Positions 7,101 through 15,128 of a stretch of 20,773 bases of DNA are shown piece after piece. The DNA comes from JAWPNA01 sp045402695 (GTDB lineage Bacteria; Acidobacteriota; Polarisedimenticolia; JACPZX01; DASXTC01). Made by a program: the position numbers and the translations under genes. Within the stretch, counting starts at the first letter, position 1. Every line of letters starts with the position of its first letter. Where the stretch lies: assembly GCA_045402695.1 (NCBI GenBank), contig JAWPNA010000391.1, positions 1-20,773 of the forward strand, read 5' to 3'. Below the pieces are notes generated by a model. That model did not search any database and was not told the DNA's origin. It saw nothing but the letters and a program-made list of their open reading frames with translations.

Positions 7101-7817
7101 ATGAACCCTTCGAACCGGCAACAGATGACCCGCCGGATCGTGGCAACCGCCAGGGCTTCCTTCTACTGGGTGATCAAAGCGGTAGCTTGGCCCGTGACCC
7201 TCATCTACGTGAGGCTGAGGGTACGCGGGCTGGGTCACGTGCCGCGAACGGGGCCCTGCCTGGTGGTGGCGAACCACTCCTCGTACGTGGATGCCATCAT
7301 TATCGGCAGCGCCTTTCCGCGCCGGATCACGTTCATGATCACCGAACCGATCTATCGGATGCTGAGGCTGCGATGGTTCTATTACATGATGGGCACGATA
7401 CCAATCGATCCGGACGCGCCGGATCCCGGCGCGCTGAAGTCGGCCATCAGGGCCCTCAAGCTCGAAGGCGTGGTGGGAATCTTCCCTGAAGGGCAGCGCA
7501 TGCCCGGAGGCTCGCTGGGCGAGGGGAAGGCCGGCGCGGCTTTGCTGGCGGCGCGCACCGGCGTGCCGGTGGTACCGGCCGCCATCATCGGTGCACGGCG
7601 CGTGATGCCGGTAGGGTCGATGCTCCCAAGGCCGCTGCCGATCCAGGTCGTGTTCGGCCGGCCGCTGAGCTTTCCCGCGTGGACCGGGCGGCGTCCGAGC
7701 CGCGAGGAGATCGACGCTTTCGCGGATCGGATGATGAAGGCGATCGCCGACTTGATGGGGGAAACTGGGCAGGCATCGGCGGCGAGCCGGGGCACCGTGG
7801 GGGATACTGCGCCATGA
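7101..7817 (+). CDS. plsC: 1-acyl-sn-glycerol-3-phosphate acyltransferase (lysophosphatidate acyltransferase)
   Basis: Acylates the 2-position of lysophosphatidic acid to give phosphatidic acid at the inner membrane. The 238-residue protein has the acyltransferase block I NHSSYVD (His59 and Asp64, the HX4D catalytic pair) and block III FPEGQR (128-133). A hydrophobic N-terminal helix (about 20-38) probably anchors it. ATG 7101 follows the DUF502 stop by 4 bases and has GGTGAGA upstream; an in-frame start at 7035 would overlap the DUF502 gene and is less likely. The stop overlaps the next start as ATGA. With PlsY, GpsA and PgsA in the same run it forms most of a phospholipid pathway. Confidence 0.92.
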   Translation: MNPSNRQQMTRRIVATARASFYWVIKAVAWPVTLIYVRLRVRGLGHVPRTGPCLVVANHSSYVDAIIIGSAFPRRITFMITEPIYRMLRLRWFYYMMGTIPIDPDAPDPGALKSAIRALKLEGVVGIFPEGQRMPGGSLGEGKAGAALLAARTGVPVVPAAIIGARRVMPVGSMLPRPLPIQVVFGRPLSFPAWTGRRPSREEIDAFADRMMKAIADLMGETGQASAASRGTVGDTAP

Positions 7818-9079
7818 AGGAAAGGGCAGCCATCCATGCCGCGCTCATCGCTGTAGGGACCGAGCTCGTGCTCGACGGCAGGCCCGACACCAACGGCGTC
7901 ACGGTGGCGCGGCTCCTCGCCTCGCGAGGGATCGAGGCGACGCTGCGGCTCATCGTTCCGGATGACGAGGAGGAGATCGCTCTGGCGCTCAAGGACGTTT
8001 TACGCCGATTCCAGCTCATCATCGTGACGGGAGGTCTGGGGCCGACGATCGATGACGTGACGCGCGAGGCGGCATGCAAGGCGCTCGACCTGGATCTCGA
8101 GGAGGATCTTGGCCTGCTGGACTCCTTGAAGGAGAAGTACAGAGTGCGGGGCCGGGAGCTGTCGGGCTGGTCGGCCCGCCAGGCCATGGTCCCGCGCGGT
8201 GCGACCGTTCTGCCCAACGCGTCAGGCACGGCGCCGGGGCTGCAGCTCGCGGCGGCGGGGGTCTCGATCTTCCTCCTTCCCGGTGTCCCGCACGAGATGG
8301 AGATGATGATGAGGGATCATGTGCTGCCCCGGCTGGACGCCCTGGGACTCCAGGCCGGGAGCTGCCGGGCGGTCAGGCGAGCGCTGAAGGTGTCCGGGTT
8401 GTCGGAGGTGGAGGTCCAGGAGCGGATACTCGATCTGATCGGACGAACGGGTGAGGCGGGCGCGATCGACCTGACCTTGCTGGCATCCCCTGCCGAGATC
8501 ACCGTGATCCTCCGGGGCGCGCGCGAGGATCTCATCGCTCACGCCTTCGGGCGGGTGCGCGAGAGGCTCGGCCTGGCCGTCTTCGCCGAAGACTCCGACA
8601 CCGGCATCGAAGCCGCCGTGGGGCGCGCGCTCGAGAAGCGCGGGCTCAGTCTCGCGGTCGCCGAGTCGTGCACGGGAGGGCTCCTGGCGGAGATGATTAC
8701 GCGAGTGCCGGGATCCTCCTCCTGGTTCACGCAGGCGTGGGTGACGTACTGCAACGAGGCGAAGGTCTCCTTGCTGGGGATCGAGCCGGCGCTGATCGAG
8801 CGGCATGGGGCCGTCAGCGCGGAGGTGGCCGAGGCGATGGCGGATGCCGCACGCAGGATCTCCGGAGCGTCGATTGCCGTCTCGATCAGCGGAATCGCAG
8901 GCCCGTCGGGCGCCTCGCCCGGCAAGCCGGTCGGCCTGGCATATCTCGGTGTAGCGGCCCGGGGCGGGACCCGTGTGACGCGCCATCTTTTTCCCGGCGA
9001 TCGGGAGGCCGTCCGCCTGTTTTCCGCGCGCACCACGCTCAACCGCGTGAGGCTCGAATGCCTGAAGGCGGACGAGTGA
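7814..9079 (+). CDS. cinA: CinA family protein with nicotinamide mononucleotide deamidase domain
   Basis: A two-domain protein of 421 residues. The N-terminal half is a MoaB/Mog-like (COG1058) domain with AVGTELVLDGRPDTNG (13-28), TGGLGPTIDDVTREA (72-86) and LPGVPHEMEM (155-164). The family member from Thermus has ADP-ribose/NMN pyrophosphatase activity. The C-terminal half (about 265-415) is a PncC-type NMN deamidase with ESCTGG (284-289) and GIAGPSGASPGKPVG (360-374), used to recycle NMN in NAD metabolism. ATG 7814 overlaps the plsC stop by 4 bases (ATGA). In many bacteria cinA lies between pgsA and recA; here pgsA is three genes upstream and no recA follows. Confidence 0.94.
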   Translation: MKERAAIHAALIAVGTELVLDGRPDTNGVTVARLLASRGIEATLRLIVPDDEEEIALALKDVLRRFQLIIVTGGLGPTIDDVTREAACKALDLDLEEDLGLLDSLKEKYRVRGRELSGWSARQAMVPRGATVLPNASGTAPGLQLAAAGVSIFLLPGVPHEMEMMMRDHVLPRLDALGLQAGSCRAVRRALKVSGLSEVEVQERILDLIGRTGEAGAIDLTLLASPAEITVILRGAREDLIAHAFGRVRERLGLAVFAEDSDTGIEAAVGRALEKRGLSLAVAESCTGGLLAEMITRVPGSSSWFTQAWVTYCNEAKVSLLGIEPALIERHGAVSAEVAEAMADAARRISGASIAVSISGIAGPSGASPGKPVGLAYLGVAARGGTRVTRHLFPGDREAVRLFSARTTLNRVRLECLKADE

Positions 9080-9633
9080 GGCTGTTCGTGGCGATCGATC
9101 TGCCCGCAAGCCTGAGAGAGTCCCTGGCGCTCCTCGTCGCGGGGCTGCGCCGGGAACTGCCCGGCCTGCGATGGGTGAAACCGGAAGGGATCCACCTCAC
9201 GCTGAGGTTCCTGGGCGACGTGCCTGAGGTTCAGGATCTTCGCCTGCGCGAGCTGCTGCACCGCTCCTTGCCCTCCGCCGTGCCGCCATTCGATGTGAGG
9301 GTGGAAGGTGTGGGGGTCTTCCCCGACAAGGGCAGGCCGCGCGTGGTCTGGACCGGGCTGCGGGAGGCGAACGGGTCGCTGCAGGCTCTCCAGCAGCGCG
9401 TGGAGATCGCGGCGAGGGAGGCAGGATTCACAGCCGAGGGCCGGCCCTTCAAGCCGCACCTCACGCTGGCCCGGATGGGAGAAGGACGGCCCGCTTCGGA
9501 TCTGCCGTTGATCCTCGCGCGGCACTCCGTGGACGTCCTCGGGTCGTTTCGTGTGTCAACAGTCTGTCTGTTCCAGAGCATCCTCCGGCCAGGGGGAGCG
9601 GAGTACCGCCGCATCGAGGAATACCACCTGTGA
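9076..9633 (+). CDS. thpR: RNA 2',3'-cyclic phosphodiesterase (2H phosphoesterase, LigT/ThpR family)
   Basis: Hydrolyses RNA 2',3'-cyclic phosphate ends; the family was first described as a 2'-5' RNA ligase. The 185-residue protein shows both HxT motifs of the 2H fold, His40-Leu-Thr42 and His128-Leu-Thr130, and the typical start RLFVAIDLP. GTG 9076 is chosen because it overlaps the cinA stop as GTGA, has AAGGCGG about 6 bases upstream, and gives the canonical N terminus. ATG 9058 in frame would add six residues and is a possible alternative. The physiological RNA substrate is not known from context. Confidence 0.92.
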   Translation: MRLFVAIDLPASLRESLALLVAGLRRELPGLRWVKPEGIHLTLRFLGDVPEVQDLRLRELLHRSLPSAVPPFDVRVEGVGVFPDKGRPRVVWTGLREANGSLQALQQRVEIAAREAGFTAEGRPFKPHLTLARMGEGRPASDLPLILARHSVDVLGSFRVSTVCLFQSILRPGGAEYRRIEEYHL

Positions 9634-9686
9634 GCGCGCCGAGTTGAGGCCTCGATGACCGAAGCCCCGCGCCAGCGTGCGATCCC

Positions 9687-10292
9687 ATGCTGACCAGACT
9701 CTCGGTGCTGCTCGCTTGCTACCTGATCAGCGCCGTGCCGTTCGGCTACTTGCTGTACAAGCACGCTCTGGGAGGCGACATCCGCAGGCGAGGCAGCGGC
9801 AACATCGGCGCGACAAACGTCCTGCGAAGCGGGGGCAGGGCCGCAGCGATCGCGACGCTTCTTCTCGACGCCGGCAAGGGTGCGCTGGCGGTCTGGTTGG
9901 CGCGATGGCTCATCGGCGAGCCGCGCTGGGTTGCTGCCGCCGCTTTCGTGGCGGTCGTGGCGCACTGCTTTCCCGTGTACCTCGGCTTCAAGGGCGGCAA
10001 GGGGATCGCCACAGGCTGCGGCGCCTACGGATTGCTGGCGCCGGTGCCGATGGCGCTCACCCTGGCGGTTTTCCTGGCCGTGGCGCTCCTGAGCCGGATG
10101 GCCTCGGCCGGCTCGATGTGCGCGGCGCTGGCACTCCTGCCGCTCATCTGGTGGTGGCAGCCTGAGGCCGCGCTGCTCCTCTCGGCCGGCGCCGCGGTCC
10201 TGCTGTCCCTGGTCCGGCACCGGGAGAACATCCGCCGGATCTTCGGTGGAGGAGAGCACCGGATCGCCGCCGGGAGAGACCCGGCGCCATGA
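9687..10292 (+). CDS. plsY: Acyl-phosphate glycerol-3-phosphate acyltransferase
   Basis: An integral membrane enzyme that transfers an acyl group from acyl-phosphate to the 1-position of glycerol-3-phosphate, the first step of phospholipid synthesis. The 201-residue protein has the three conserved loops of the family: SGNIGATNVLR (37-47), FKGGKGIAT (101-109) and RHRENIRR (177-184), separated by hydrophobic segments. Its acyl-phosphate donor is made by PlsX, which is not in this window. It follows thpR after 53 bp with no clear promoter, and the ribosome site is weak. The stop overlaps the gpsA start as ATGA, so it is coupled to the gene that makes its substrate. Confidence 0.95.
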   Translation: MLTRLSVLLACYLISAVPFGYLLYKHALGGDIRRRGSGNIGATNVLRSGGRAAAIATLLLDAGKGALAVWLARWLIGEPRWVAAAAFVAVVAHCFPVYLGFKGGKGIATGCGAYGLLAPVPMALTLAVFLAVALLSRMASAGSMCAALALLPLIWWWQPEAALLLSAGAAVLLSLVRHRENIRRIFGGGEHRIAAGRDPAP

Positions 10293-11302
10293 ACGCGCGG
10301 GGCAGGCTCGCCGTCCTCGGCGGCGGATCGTGGGGCACGGCCCTGGCCATCCAGGCCGCGCGCGCCGGGCTGGAGGTGAACCTCTGGGTGCACGATCCGG
10401 AGTTGGCCCACGCAATGGAGGCCTCGCGCGTGAACGCGAAGTATCTTCACGGCCACACCCTGCCTCCCGGCGTGGGGATCACGGCGTCGCTCGAGGAAGC
10501 GATCGAGGGCGCCGCCGATGTGATCCTGGCCGTTCCGTCGCACCACTGCCGCCGCATCCTGGAGCTCGCGCGGCCTTTCGTCAGCAGGGCGATGGCCATC
10601 ACCGTCGCATCCAAGGGAATCGAGAACGAAAGCCTCCTGAGAGTCTCCGAGGTGGCGCGCGACGTCCTCGCGGACCGGCTCAGCCGCAGCGTCGCGGTGA
10701 TCTCCGGGCCCTCGTTCGCGCAGGAGGTCGCGATGGGACACCCGACGGCGGTGGTGGCCGCCTCACCCGACGCGGACCTCGCCCGACATCTCCAGGGCGT
10801 GCTTTCCGCCGGCGGGCTGAGAATCTACACGAGCGACGACACGACCGGCGTCGAGCTCGGCGGCGCCCTCAAGAACGTGATCGCCATCGCGGCCGGCGCG
10901 GTGGAGGGCTTGGGCTATGGCTCCAACACGCTGGCGGCCCTCATCACGCGCGGACTCGCCGAGATGAGCCGCCTGTCCGGGGCGCTGGGTGGAAGGAGCG
11001 AGACACTCTCGGGCCTCGCCGGACTGGGCGACCTTGTGCTGACCTGCACGGGGCGGCTCTCGCGCAACCGATCTCTGGGCGTGGCGATGGGGCGGGGCCT
11101 GACCCTGCAAGAGCACCAGTCGAGCACGCCGATGATCGCGGAGGGTGTGCGCACGGCCCTCTCAGCGCACCGGCTCGCCGGAAGACAGGGAGTCGAGATG
11201 CCCATCACCGCGCAGGTGCACGCGATCCTCTACGAGGGGAAGCCCGCGGCCGATGCCGTGAAGGACCTGCTGGCGCGGCAGCTCCGCCCCGAGCAGCCTT
11301 GA
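10289..11302 (+). CDS. gpsA: NAD(P)-dependent glycerol-3-phosphate dehydrogenase
   Basis: Reduces dihydroxyacetone phosphate to sn-glycerol-3-phosphate in the cytoplasm, supplying PlsY and PgsA. The 337-residue length is typical. Visible motifs are the Rossmann loop GGGSWGTALA (11-20), SKGIENESLL (108-117), SGPSFAQEVA (139-148) and LKNVIAIAAG (194-203) with the catalytic Lys195. A conserved SRNRSLG (258-264) follows. ATG 10289 overlaps the plsY stop by 4 bases, with GGGAGAG about 10 bases upstream. This is the last gene of the lipid run; a 70-bp gap precedes the next gene. Confidence 0.96.
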   Translation: MNARGRLAVLGGGSWGTALAIQAARAGLEVNLWVHDPELAHAMEASRVNAKYLHGHTLPPGVGITASLEEAIEGAADVILAVPSHHCRRILELARPFVSRAMAITVASKGIENESLLRVSEVARDVLADRLSRSVAVISGPSFAQEVAMGHPTAVVAASPDADLARHLQGVLSAGGLRIYTSDDTTGVELGGALKNVIAIAAGAVEGLGYGSNTLAALITRGLAEMSRLSGALGGRSETLSGLAGLGDLVLTCTGRLSRNRSLGVAMGRGLTLQEHQSSTPMIAEGVRTALSAHRLAGRQGVEMPITAQVHAILYEGKPAADAVKDLLARQLRPEQP

Positions 11303-11320
11303 GCAATAGACTCGACTGCC

Positions 11321-11349
11321 TCGACCGGGGGGACGCAACGCATTAGATT
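11321..11349 (+). promoter_or_regulatory. Possible promoter for the CpsB-like gene
   Basis: TCGACC (11321-11326), a 17-base spacer and TAGATT (11344-11349), each matching four of six consensus bases. It lies in the 70-bp gap after gpsA, just before the Shine-Dalgarno-like TAGGAG at 11358-11363. The candidate is weak; readthrough from upstream is equally possible. Confidence 0.3.
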
Positions 11350-11372
11350 GAGTGGCCTAGGAGTGTATCCGC

Positions 11373-12161
11373 GTGATCGACATCCACTCACACATCCTTC
11401 CAGGAATCGATGACGGCGCACGGAGCCTGGCGGACTCCCTCGAGTTGTGCCGCATCGCCGCGGACGACGGGGTGAAGACAATCGTCTGCACGCCGCACAT
11501 CGATTTCCGCTATGTCAACAGTCGAGCCACAATCGAGGAGCCGTTCCTCTTGCTGCAGCGCGAGGTCAGCGCCGCGGGCATCGATCTCGATCTCGTGAAG
11601 GGGGCCGAGGTGCACATGGCTCCCGACATTCTCCTCAAGGTCAAGGAGAAGGACCTTGTCACCTACAACGACGAGGGCAGGTACCTGCTGCTCGAATTCC
11701 CGTTCCAGCCGGTGATCACGGGCGCCGAGGACCTCGTGTACCGGCTGCGACTGGCGGGCGTGACGCCGATCATCGCGCATCCGGAACGGATCGGCTACTT
11801 CATGGACGATCCCGATCGCCTCCACCAGATCGTGCGCCTGGGCGCGCTGGGGCAGGTGACGGGAGGGAGCCTGATGGGCCAGTTCGGCGACAAGAGCCGC
11901 AGAGTCGCGCTCGCCATGGTCGAGCGCCACCTGGTTCACATCGTCGCCTCCGACGCCCACGACGCCTCGTACCGCCGCCCCGTTCTCGCGGAGGTTGCCG
12001 AGGAGATGGCGCGGCGCTTCGGCGAGGAACGCGCGCGCGCGATGTTCCTGGACTATCCGGAGGCCGTGATCTCCGGGGCCGACATTGAACCGCCGCCTCC
12101 CGAGGAAGGCCCCAAGCGGCTGAAGGGGTTTCTCGCGAGGTTGCTGTCACGCGACTCTTGA
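11373..12161 (+). CDS. CpsB/YwqE-type PHP-domain phosphatase (probable protein-tyrosine phosphatase)
   Basis: A metal-dependent PHP-fold hydrolase. The best-known relatives, CpsB and YwqE, remove phosphate from tyrosine residues of polysaccharide-export kinases. The 262-residue protein has the expected metal-site residues: His5 and His7 in DIHSHILPGIDDG, His42 in CTPH, Glu79 in KGAEVH, His136 in HPER, and Asp194 and His196 in SDAHD. GTG 11373 has TAGGAG 9 bases upstream. The C terminus ends in a proline-rich and basic tail (about 234-262). No Wzc/BY-type kinase or capsule gene lies nearby, so the tyrosine-phosphatase role rests on family similarity only. The next gene starts 67 bases downstream. 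Confidence 0.85.
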   Translation: MIDIHSHILPGIDDGARSLADSLELCRIAADDGVKTIVCTPHIDFRYVNSRATIEEPFLLLQREVSAAGIDLDLVKGAEVHMAPDILLKVKEKDLVTYNDEGRYLLLEFPFQPVITGAEDLVYRLRLAGVTPIIAHPERIGYFMDDPDRLHQIVRLGALGQVTGGSLMGQFGDKSRRVALAMVERHLVHIVASDAHDASYRRPVLAEVAEEMARRFGEERARAMFLDYPEAVISGADIEPPPPEEGPKRLKGFLARLLSRDS

Positions 12162-12228
12162 TGACATCATGATGGCCCCGGGCGGTCCCGTGACCCCTTG
12201 GAGGACCATACGGAGGAGAAGCAGAGCC

Positions 12229-13008
12229 ATGAAATTCCTGCGCAGCACATTGCCTGCCACGGCGCTCGCCCTCGTGTTGACAGCTTCACCGTCGGTGCAC
12301 GGCGGAGAACAACAGCCTGACCGAAAGGCGGCCAGCAAGCTGAAGCTGGCCAGCAGCTTGTTCGAGGCCGGCCGACTCGGGGAAGCCCTCAGCACAGTCG
12401 GGAAGGCCATCGATGAGGATCCCAAGTACGCTCCGGCCCATCTGCTCAAGGGGATGATCCTATTCCGGATCGGCACGATGGAGGACGCACTGAAGGCGTT
12501 CGAGAGGACGCTCAACCTCCAGAAAAACAACACGGATGCCCGGAACTGGAAGGCCACCGTCCTCGTACAGCTCGAGCGTTACGACGACGCGATGCACGAG
12601 TGGGAGATCGCGCTGAAGGATCTGACCTATCCGACTCCCGAGAAGCTCCACTGCAACATCGGCATGCTCCACCGGCTGAGAGGCGACACCGACGCGGCGA
12701 TCAAGAGCCTTCTCGTCGCGGTGAACCTGAACCGCTCCTACGCACGAGGGTATTACGAGCTGGGCGTCACATACGATCAGATCGGCAAGAACGAGGAGGC
12801 CCTCAGCGCCTATCAGGATGCCCGCGTCGGCTTGAACGACGACCCGGGGCTGAACCTGAGACTCGCCCTCGCGCTGCTGAGATCCGGTGATGGGGGCAAG
12901 GCCAAGGAGCACTTCGAGAAGGTGATCAAGCTGCAGCCGGATGGCCCCGAGGCGGCGCAGGCCCGCGATCAGCTCGATCAGCTCCAGAAGAAACTACCTG
13001 CATCATGA
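12229..13008 (+). CDS. Secreted or periplasmic tetratricopeptide-repeat protein
   Basis: A 259-residue protein of unknown specific role. An N-terminal hydrophobic segment (about 5-24, ending near VHG) looks like a Sec signal peptide, and no lipobox Cys is seen. The rest is about six TPR units (roughly 35-65, 69-102, 104-135, 139-169, 172-204 and 206-238) with repeated patterns such as YYELGVTYDQIGKNEEALSA. Such repeats mediate protein contacts; PilF-like pilus proteins have similar architecture, but nothing else here points to pili. ATG 12229 is chosen because it precedes the signal peptide and has GGAGGAGA about 11 bases upstream; an in-frame ATG at 12169 is rejected. The stop overlaps ftsY as ATGA. 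Confidence 0.85.
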   Translation: MKFLRSTLPATALALVLTASPSVHGGEQQPDRKAASKLKLASSLFEAGRLGEALSTVGKAIDEDPKYAPAHLLKGMILFRIGTMEDALKAFERTLNLQKNNTDARNWKATVLVQLERYDDAMHEWEIALKDLTYPTPEKLHCNIGMLHRLRGDTDAAIKSLLVAVNLNRSYARGYYELGVTYDQIGKNEEALSAYQDARVGLNDDPGLNLRLALALLRSGDGGKAKEHFEKVIKLQPDGPEAAQARDQLDQLQKKLPAS

Positions 13009-13973
13009 GACTGCTTGAGCGGCTCGCGGCCGGCCTCGCCCGCACGCGCGACGGACTCGTCTCGCGCCTGGGCGATCTGCTGCATCCCGGCGAAGCACGC
13101 CGGGTCGAGGAGATCCTGGATGATCTCGAGGAAATCCTCATCCAGGCCGACGTCGGGCCGCAGACCGCGGCCGAGCTGATTTCGGAAATCCGCGGTTCGG
13201 GCGGTCGCGATCGCCGGGTGAGCACGGTGAGCGATCTGAAGCACCTGCTCGCCGGCGCCATCTCGTCGCTCGACGCCAGGGCCCGCGAGCGCGCGGCGCC
13301 CGAGCGACCGTCGGCGGTCGCGACGCGCCCTCACGTGGTTTTTCTCGTGGGAGTGAACGGCGGCGGAAAGACGACCACCGCGGCAAAAATCGCCTCCCGG
13401 CTGGCGCGCCAAGGCGGAAAGGGGATCCTCGCCGCCGCGGACACCTTTCGCGCCGCCGCGGCCGACCAACTGAAAGTCTGGGCCGATCGCATCGGCCTCG
13501 AGATGATCCGCCATCAAGACGGCGCCGACCCCTCCGCGGTCGTATTCGACGCGCTGAGAGCGGCGCGCGCGCGCGGCGCCGATTTCGTCGTGGTCGATAC
13601 CGCGGGGCGACTCCACACCAAGACGCCCCTGATGAAGGAGCTGGAGAAGCTCTACAGGATCGCGGGCAGGGAGGTGGAGGGCGCCCCTCACGAGGCGCTG
13701 CTTGTGATCGACGCCAACACCGGCCAGAACGGAGTGGCGCAGGCGAGGGAATTCCTCAAGGCCGGCCGCATCACGGGACTGGTGCTGACCAAGCTGGATG
13801 GAACGGCGAAAGGGGGCGTGGCGATCGGTGTATCGAGAGCGCTGGGCATCCCGCTCAAGTATCTCGGCGTGGGCGAGAAGGAGGACGACCTTGTGGACTT
13901 CTCTCTCGAGGAGTACGTGGAAGGGCTCCTGGCCACCGAGGCCACCACCATCCAGGAACACGGTCGCGGCTGA
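13005..13973 (+). CDS. ftsY: Signal recognition particle receptor FtsY
   Basis: The membrane-associated GTPase that receives ribosome-SRP complexes and delivers nascent membrane proteins to the Sec translocon. The 322-residue protein has a helical N domain with no long acidic A domain (it begins MRLLERLAAGLARTRDGLVS). The NG domain follows: P-loop GVNGGGKTTT (116-125), DTFRAAA (146-152), DTAGR (198-202), TKLD (262-265), and the FtsY-type GVGEKEDDLVDF (288-299), which separates it from Ffh. ATG 13005 overlaps the TPR gene stop by 4 bases. The stop is 12 bp before ribD, so it is probably co-transcribed with the riboflavin genes. Confidence 0.97.
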   Translation: MRLLERLAAGLARTRDGLVSRLGDLLHPGEARRVEEILDDLEEILIQADVGPQTAAELISEIRGSGGRDRRVSTVSDLKHLLAGAISSLDARARERAAPERPSAVATRPHVVFLVGVNGGGKTTTAAKIASRLARQGGKGILAAADTFRAAAADQLKVWADRIGLEMIRHQDGADPSAVVFDALRAARARGADFVVVDTAGRLHTKTPLMKELEKLYRIAGREVEGAPHEALLVIDANTGQNGVAQAREFLKAGRITGLVLTKLDGTAKGGVAIGVSRALGIPLKYLGVGEKEDDLVDFSLEEYVEGLLATEATTIQEHGRG

Positions 13974-13985
13974 AAGGGCGCAGAG

Positions 13986-15128
13986 ATGGCGAACGCCGCT
14001 GCGCGATCAAACCGCCGACGGATCGATCTCGGTTACCTGCGCCGTTGTCTCGATCTCGCCTCCCGGGCAGAAGGCCGCACCAGCCCTAACCCGATGGTGG
14101 GTGCCGTGCTCGTGAAATCGGGACGCCTGGTGGGCGAGGCCTTTCACAGGAAAGCCGGGAGCCCGCACGCCGAGGCCACGGTTCTGCGGCGCGCAGGGAA
14201 GGCGGCGCGCGGCGCCACCCTTTACGTGAACCTCGAGCCGTGCAGCCACCATGGGCGCACGCCACCGTGCGTCCAGGCCATCCTTGCGGCGCGGGTGCGC
14301 CGCGTCGTTATCTGTCACCGCGACCCGTTCTACCGCGTGCGCGGACGCGGCGTGCGGGCGCTGAGGGCCGCGGGCGTCGCGGTGGATCAAGGCCTCCTGC
14401 GCGAGGAAGCCCTGCGCCTCAACGAACGCTATCTCACATATGTCGAGCGCCACCGTCCCTTCGTGCTCGTGAAGGCGGCCATGACACTCGATGGGCGTAT
14501 CGCCACGTCGGCCGGGGCCTCGCGCTGGATCACCTCGGCCGCCTCGCGGCGGACGGCGCACCGGCTGCGGGCCACGTACGATGCCGTGATGGTGGGGGCA
14601 CGCACGGCCGTTAGAGACGATCCACTGCTGACGGCGAGGCACACCAGTGTCCCGTCCAGGCAGCCCGTGCGCGTCATCGTGGACAGCCGGCTCGGGATCG
14701 ATCCCGATTCACGGCTTCTGAGAAACCGAACTGGGGGGCAGGTGATCATCTACTGCGTCTCGCCTCCGCCCCGATCGAGGCGGCGCAAGCTGACCGCCCG
14801 CGGGGCGCTCGTGGTCGCAGTTGGTCGGGGCGGGAAGCGGGGAGTTGATCTCTCCGAAGTCCTCCAGGACCTCGCCCGTCGTGAGATCACGAGCGTGATG
14901 ATCGAAGGAGGCGGCGAGCTGATCTGGTCGGCGCTCGAGGCAGGAGTCGTGGACAGATTCGTCCTGTTCGTGGCGCCGCTGATCGTAGGGGGCAGGAGCG
15001 CGACGCCCGTCGTGGGAGGCGACGGCGCTGCCACCCCCGGCCGGGGATTCAGGCTGAGCGGGATGACCGTGACGCGGTCGGGCCCGGACCTGCTGGTGGA
15101 AGGCCGCGTGAAGCGATCGAGGACCTGA
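13986..15128 (+). CDS. ribD: Bifunctional diaminohydroxyphosphoribosylaminopyrimidine deaminase / 5-amino-6-(5-phosphoribosylamino)uracil reductase
   Basis: Carries out the second and third steps of riboflavin synthesis on the GTP cyclohydrolase II product. The 380-residue protein has an N-terminal deaminase domain with His61-Ala-Glu63 and PCSHHGRTPPC (Cys86 and Cys95), giving zinc ligands His61, Cys86 and Cys95 and catalytic Glu63. The reductase domain (about 155-375) has KAAMTLDGRIAT, ITS and DDPLLTAR, then MIEGGGELIWS near the end. Where most RibD proteins have DPNP, this one reads DPFY (113-116); see findings. ATG 13986 lies 12 bp after ftsY. The stop overlaps the ribE start by one base (TGATG). 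No FMN riboswitch precedes it. Confidence 0.95.
   Translation: MANAAARSNRRRIDLGYLRRCLDLASRAEGRTSPNPMVGAVLVKSGRLVGEAFHRKAGSPHAEATVLRRAGKAARGATLYVNLEPCSHHGRTPPCVQAILAARVRRVVICHRDPFYRVRGRGVRALRAAGVAVDQGLLREEALRLNERYLTYVERHRPFVLVKAAMTLDGRIATSAGASRWITSAASRRTAHRLRATYDAVMVGARTAVRDDPLLTARHTSVPSRQPVRVIVDSRLGIDPDSRLLRNRTGGQVIIYCVSPPPRSRRRKLTARGALVVAVGRGGKRGVDLSEVLQDLARREITSVMIEGGGELIWSALEAGVVDRFVLFVAPLIVGGRSATPVVGGDGAATPGRGFRLSGMTVTRSGPDLLVEGRVKRSRT

Noticed and set aside
12169..12184. Palindrome CATCATGATG near 12165-12174 as an operator
   Set aside because: Ten bases of simple repeat-like sequence without a second copy or a plausible promoter beside it; chance is likely.
13940..13990. FMN riboswitch before ribD
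   Set aside because: Only 12 bp separate ftsY and ribD and none of the conserved RFN element blocks are present in the surrounding bases.
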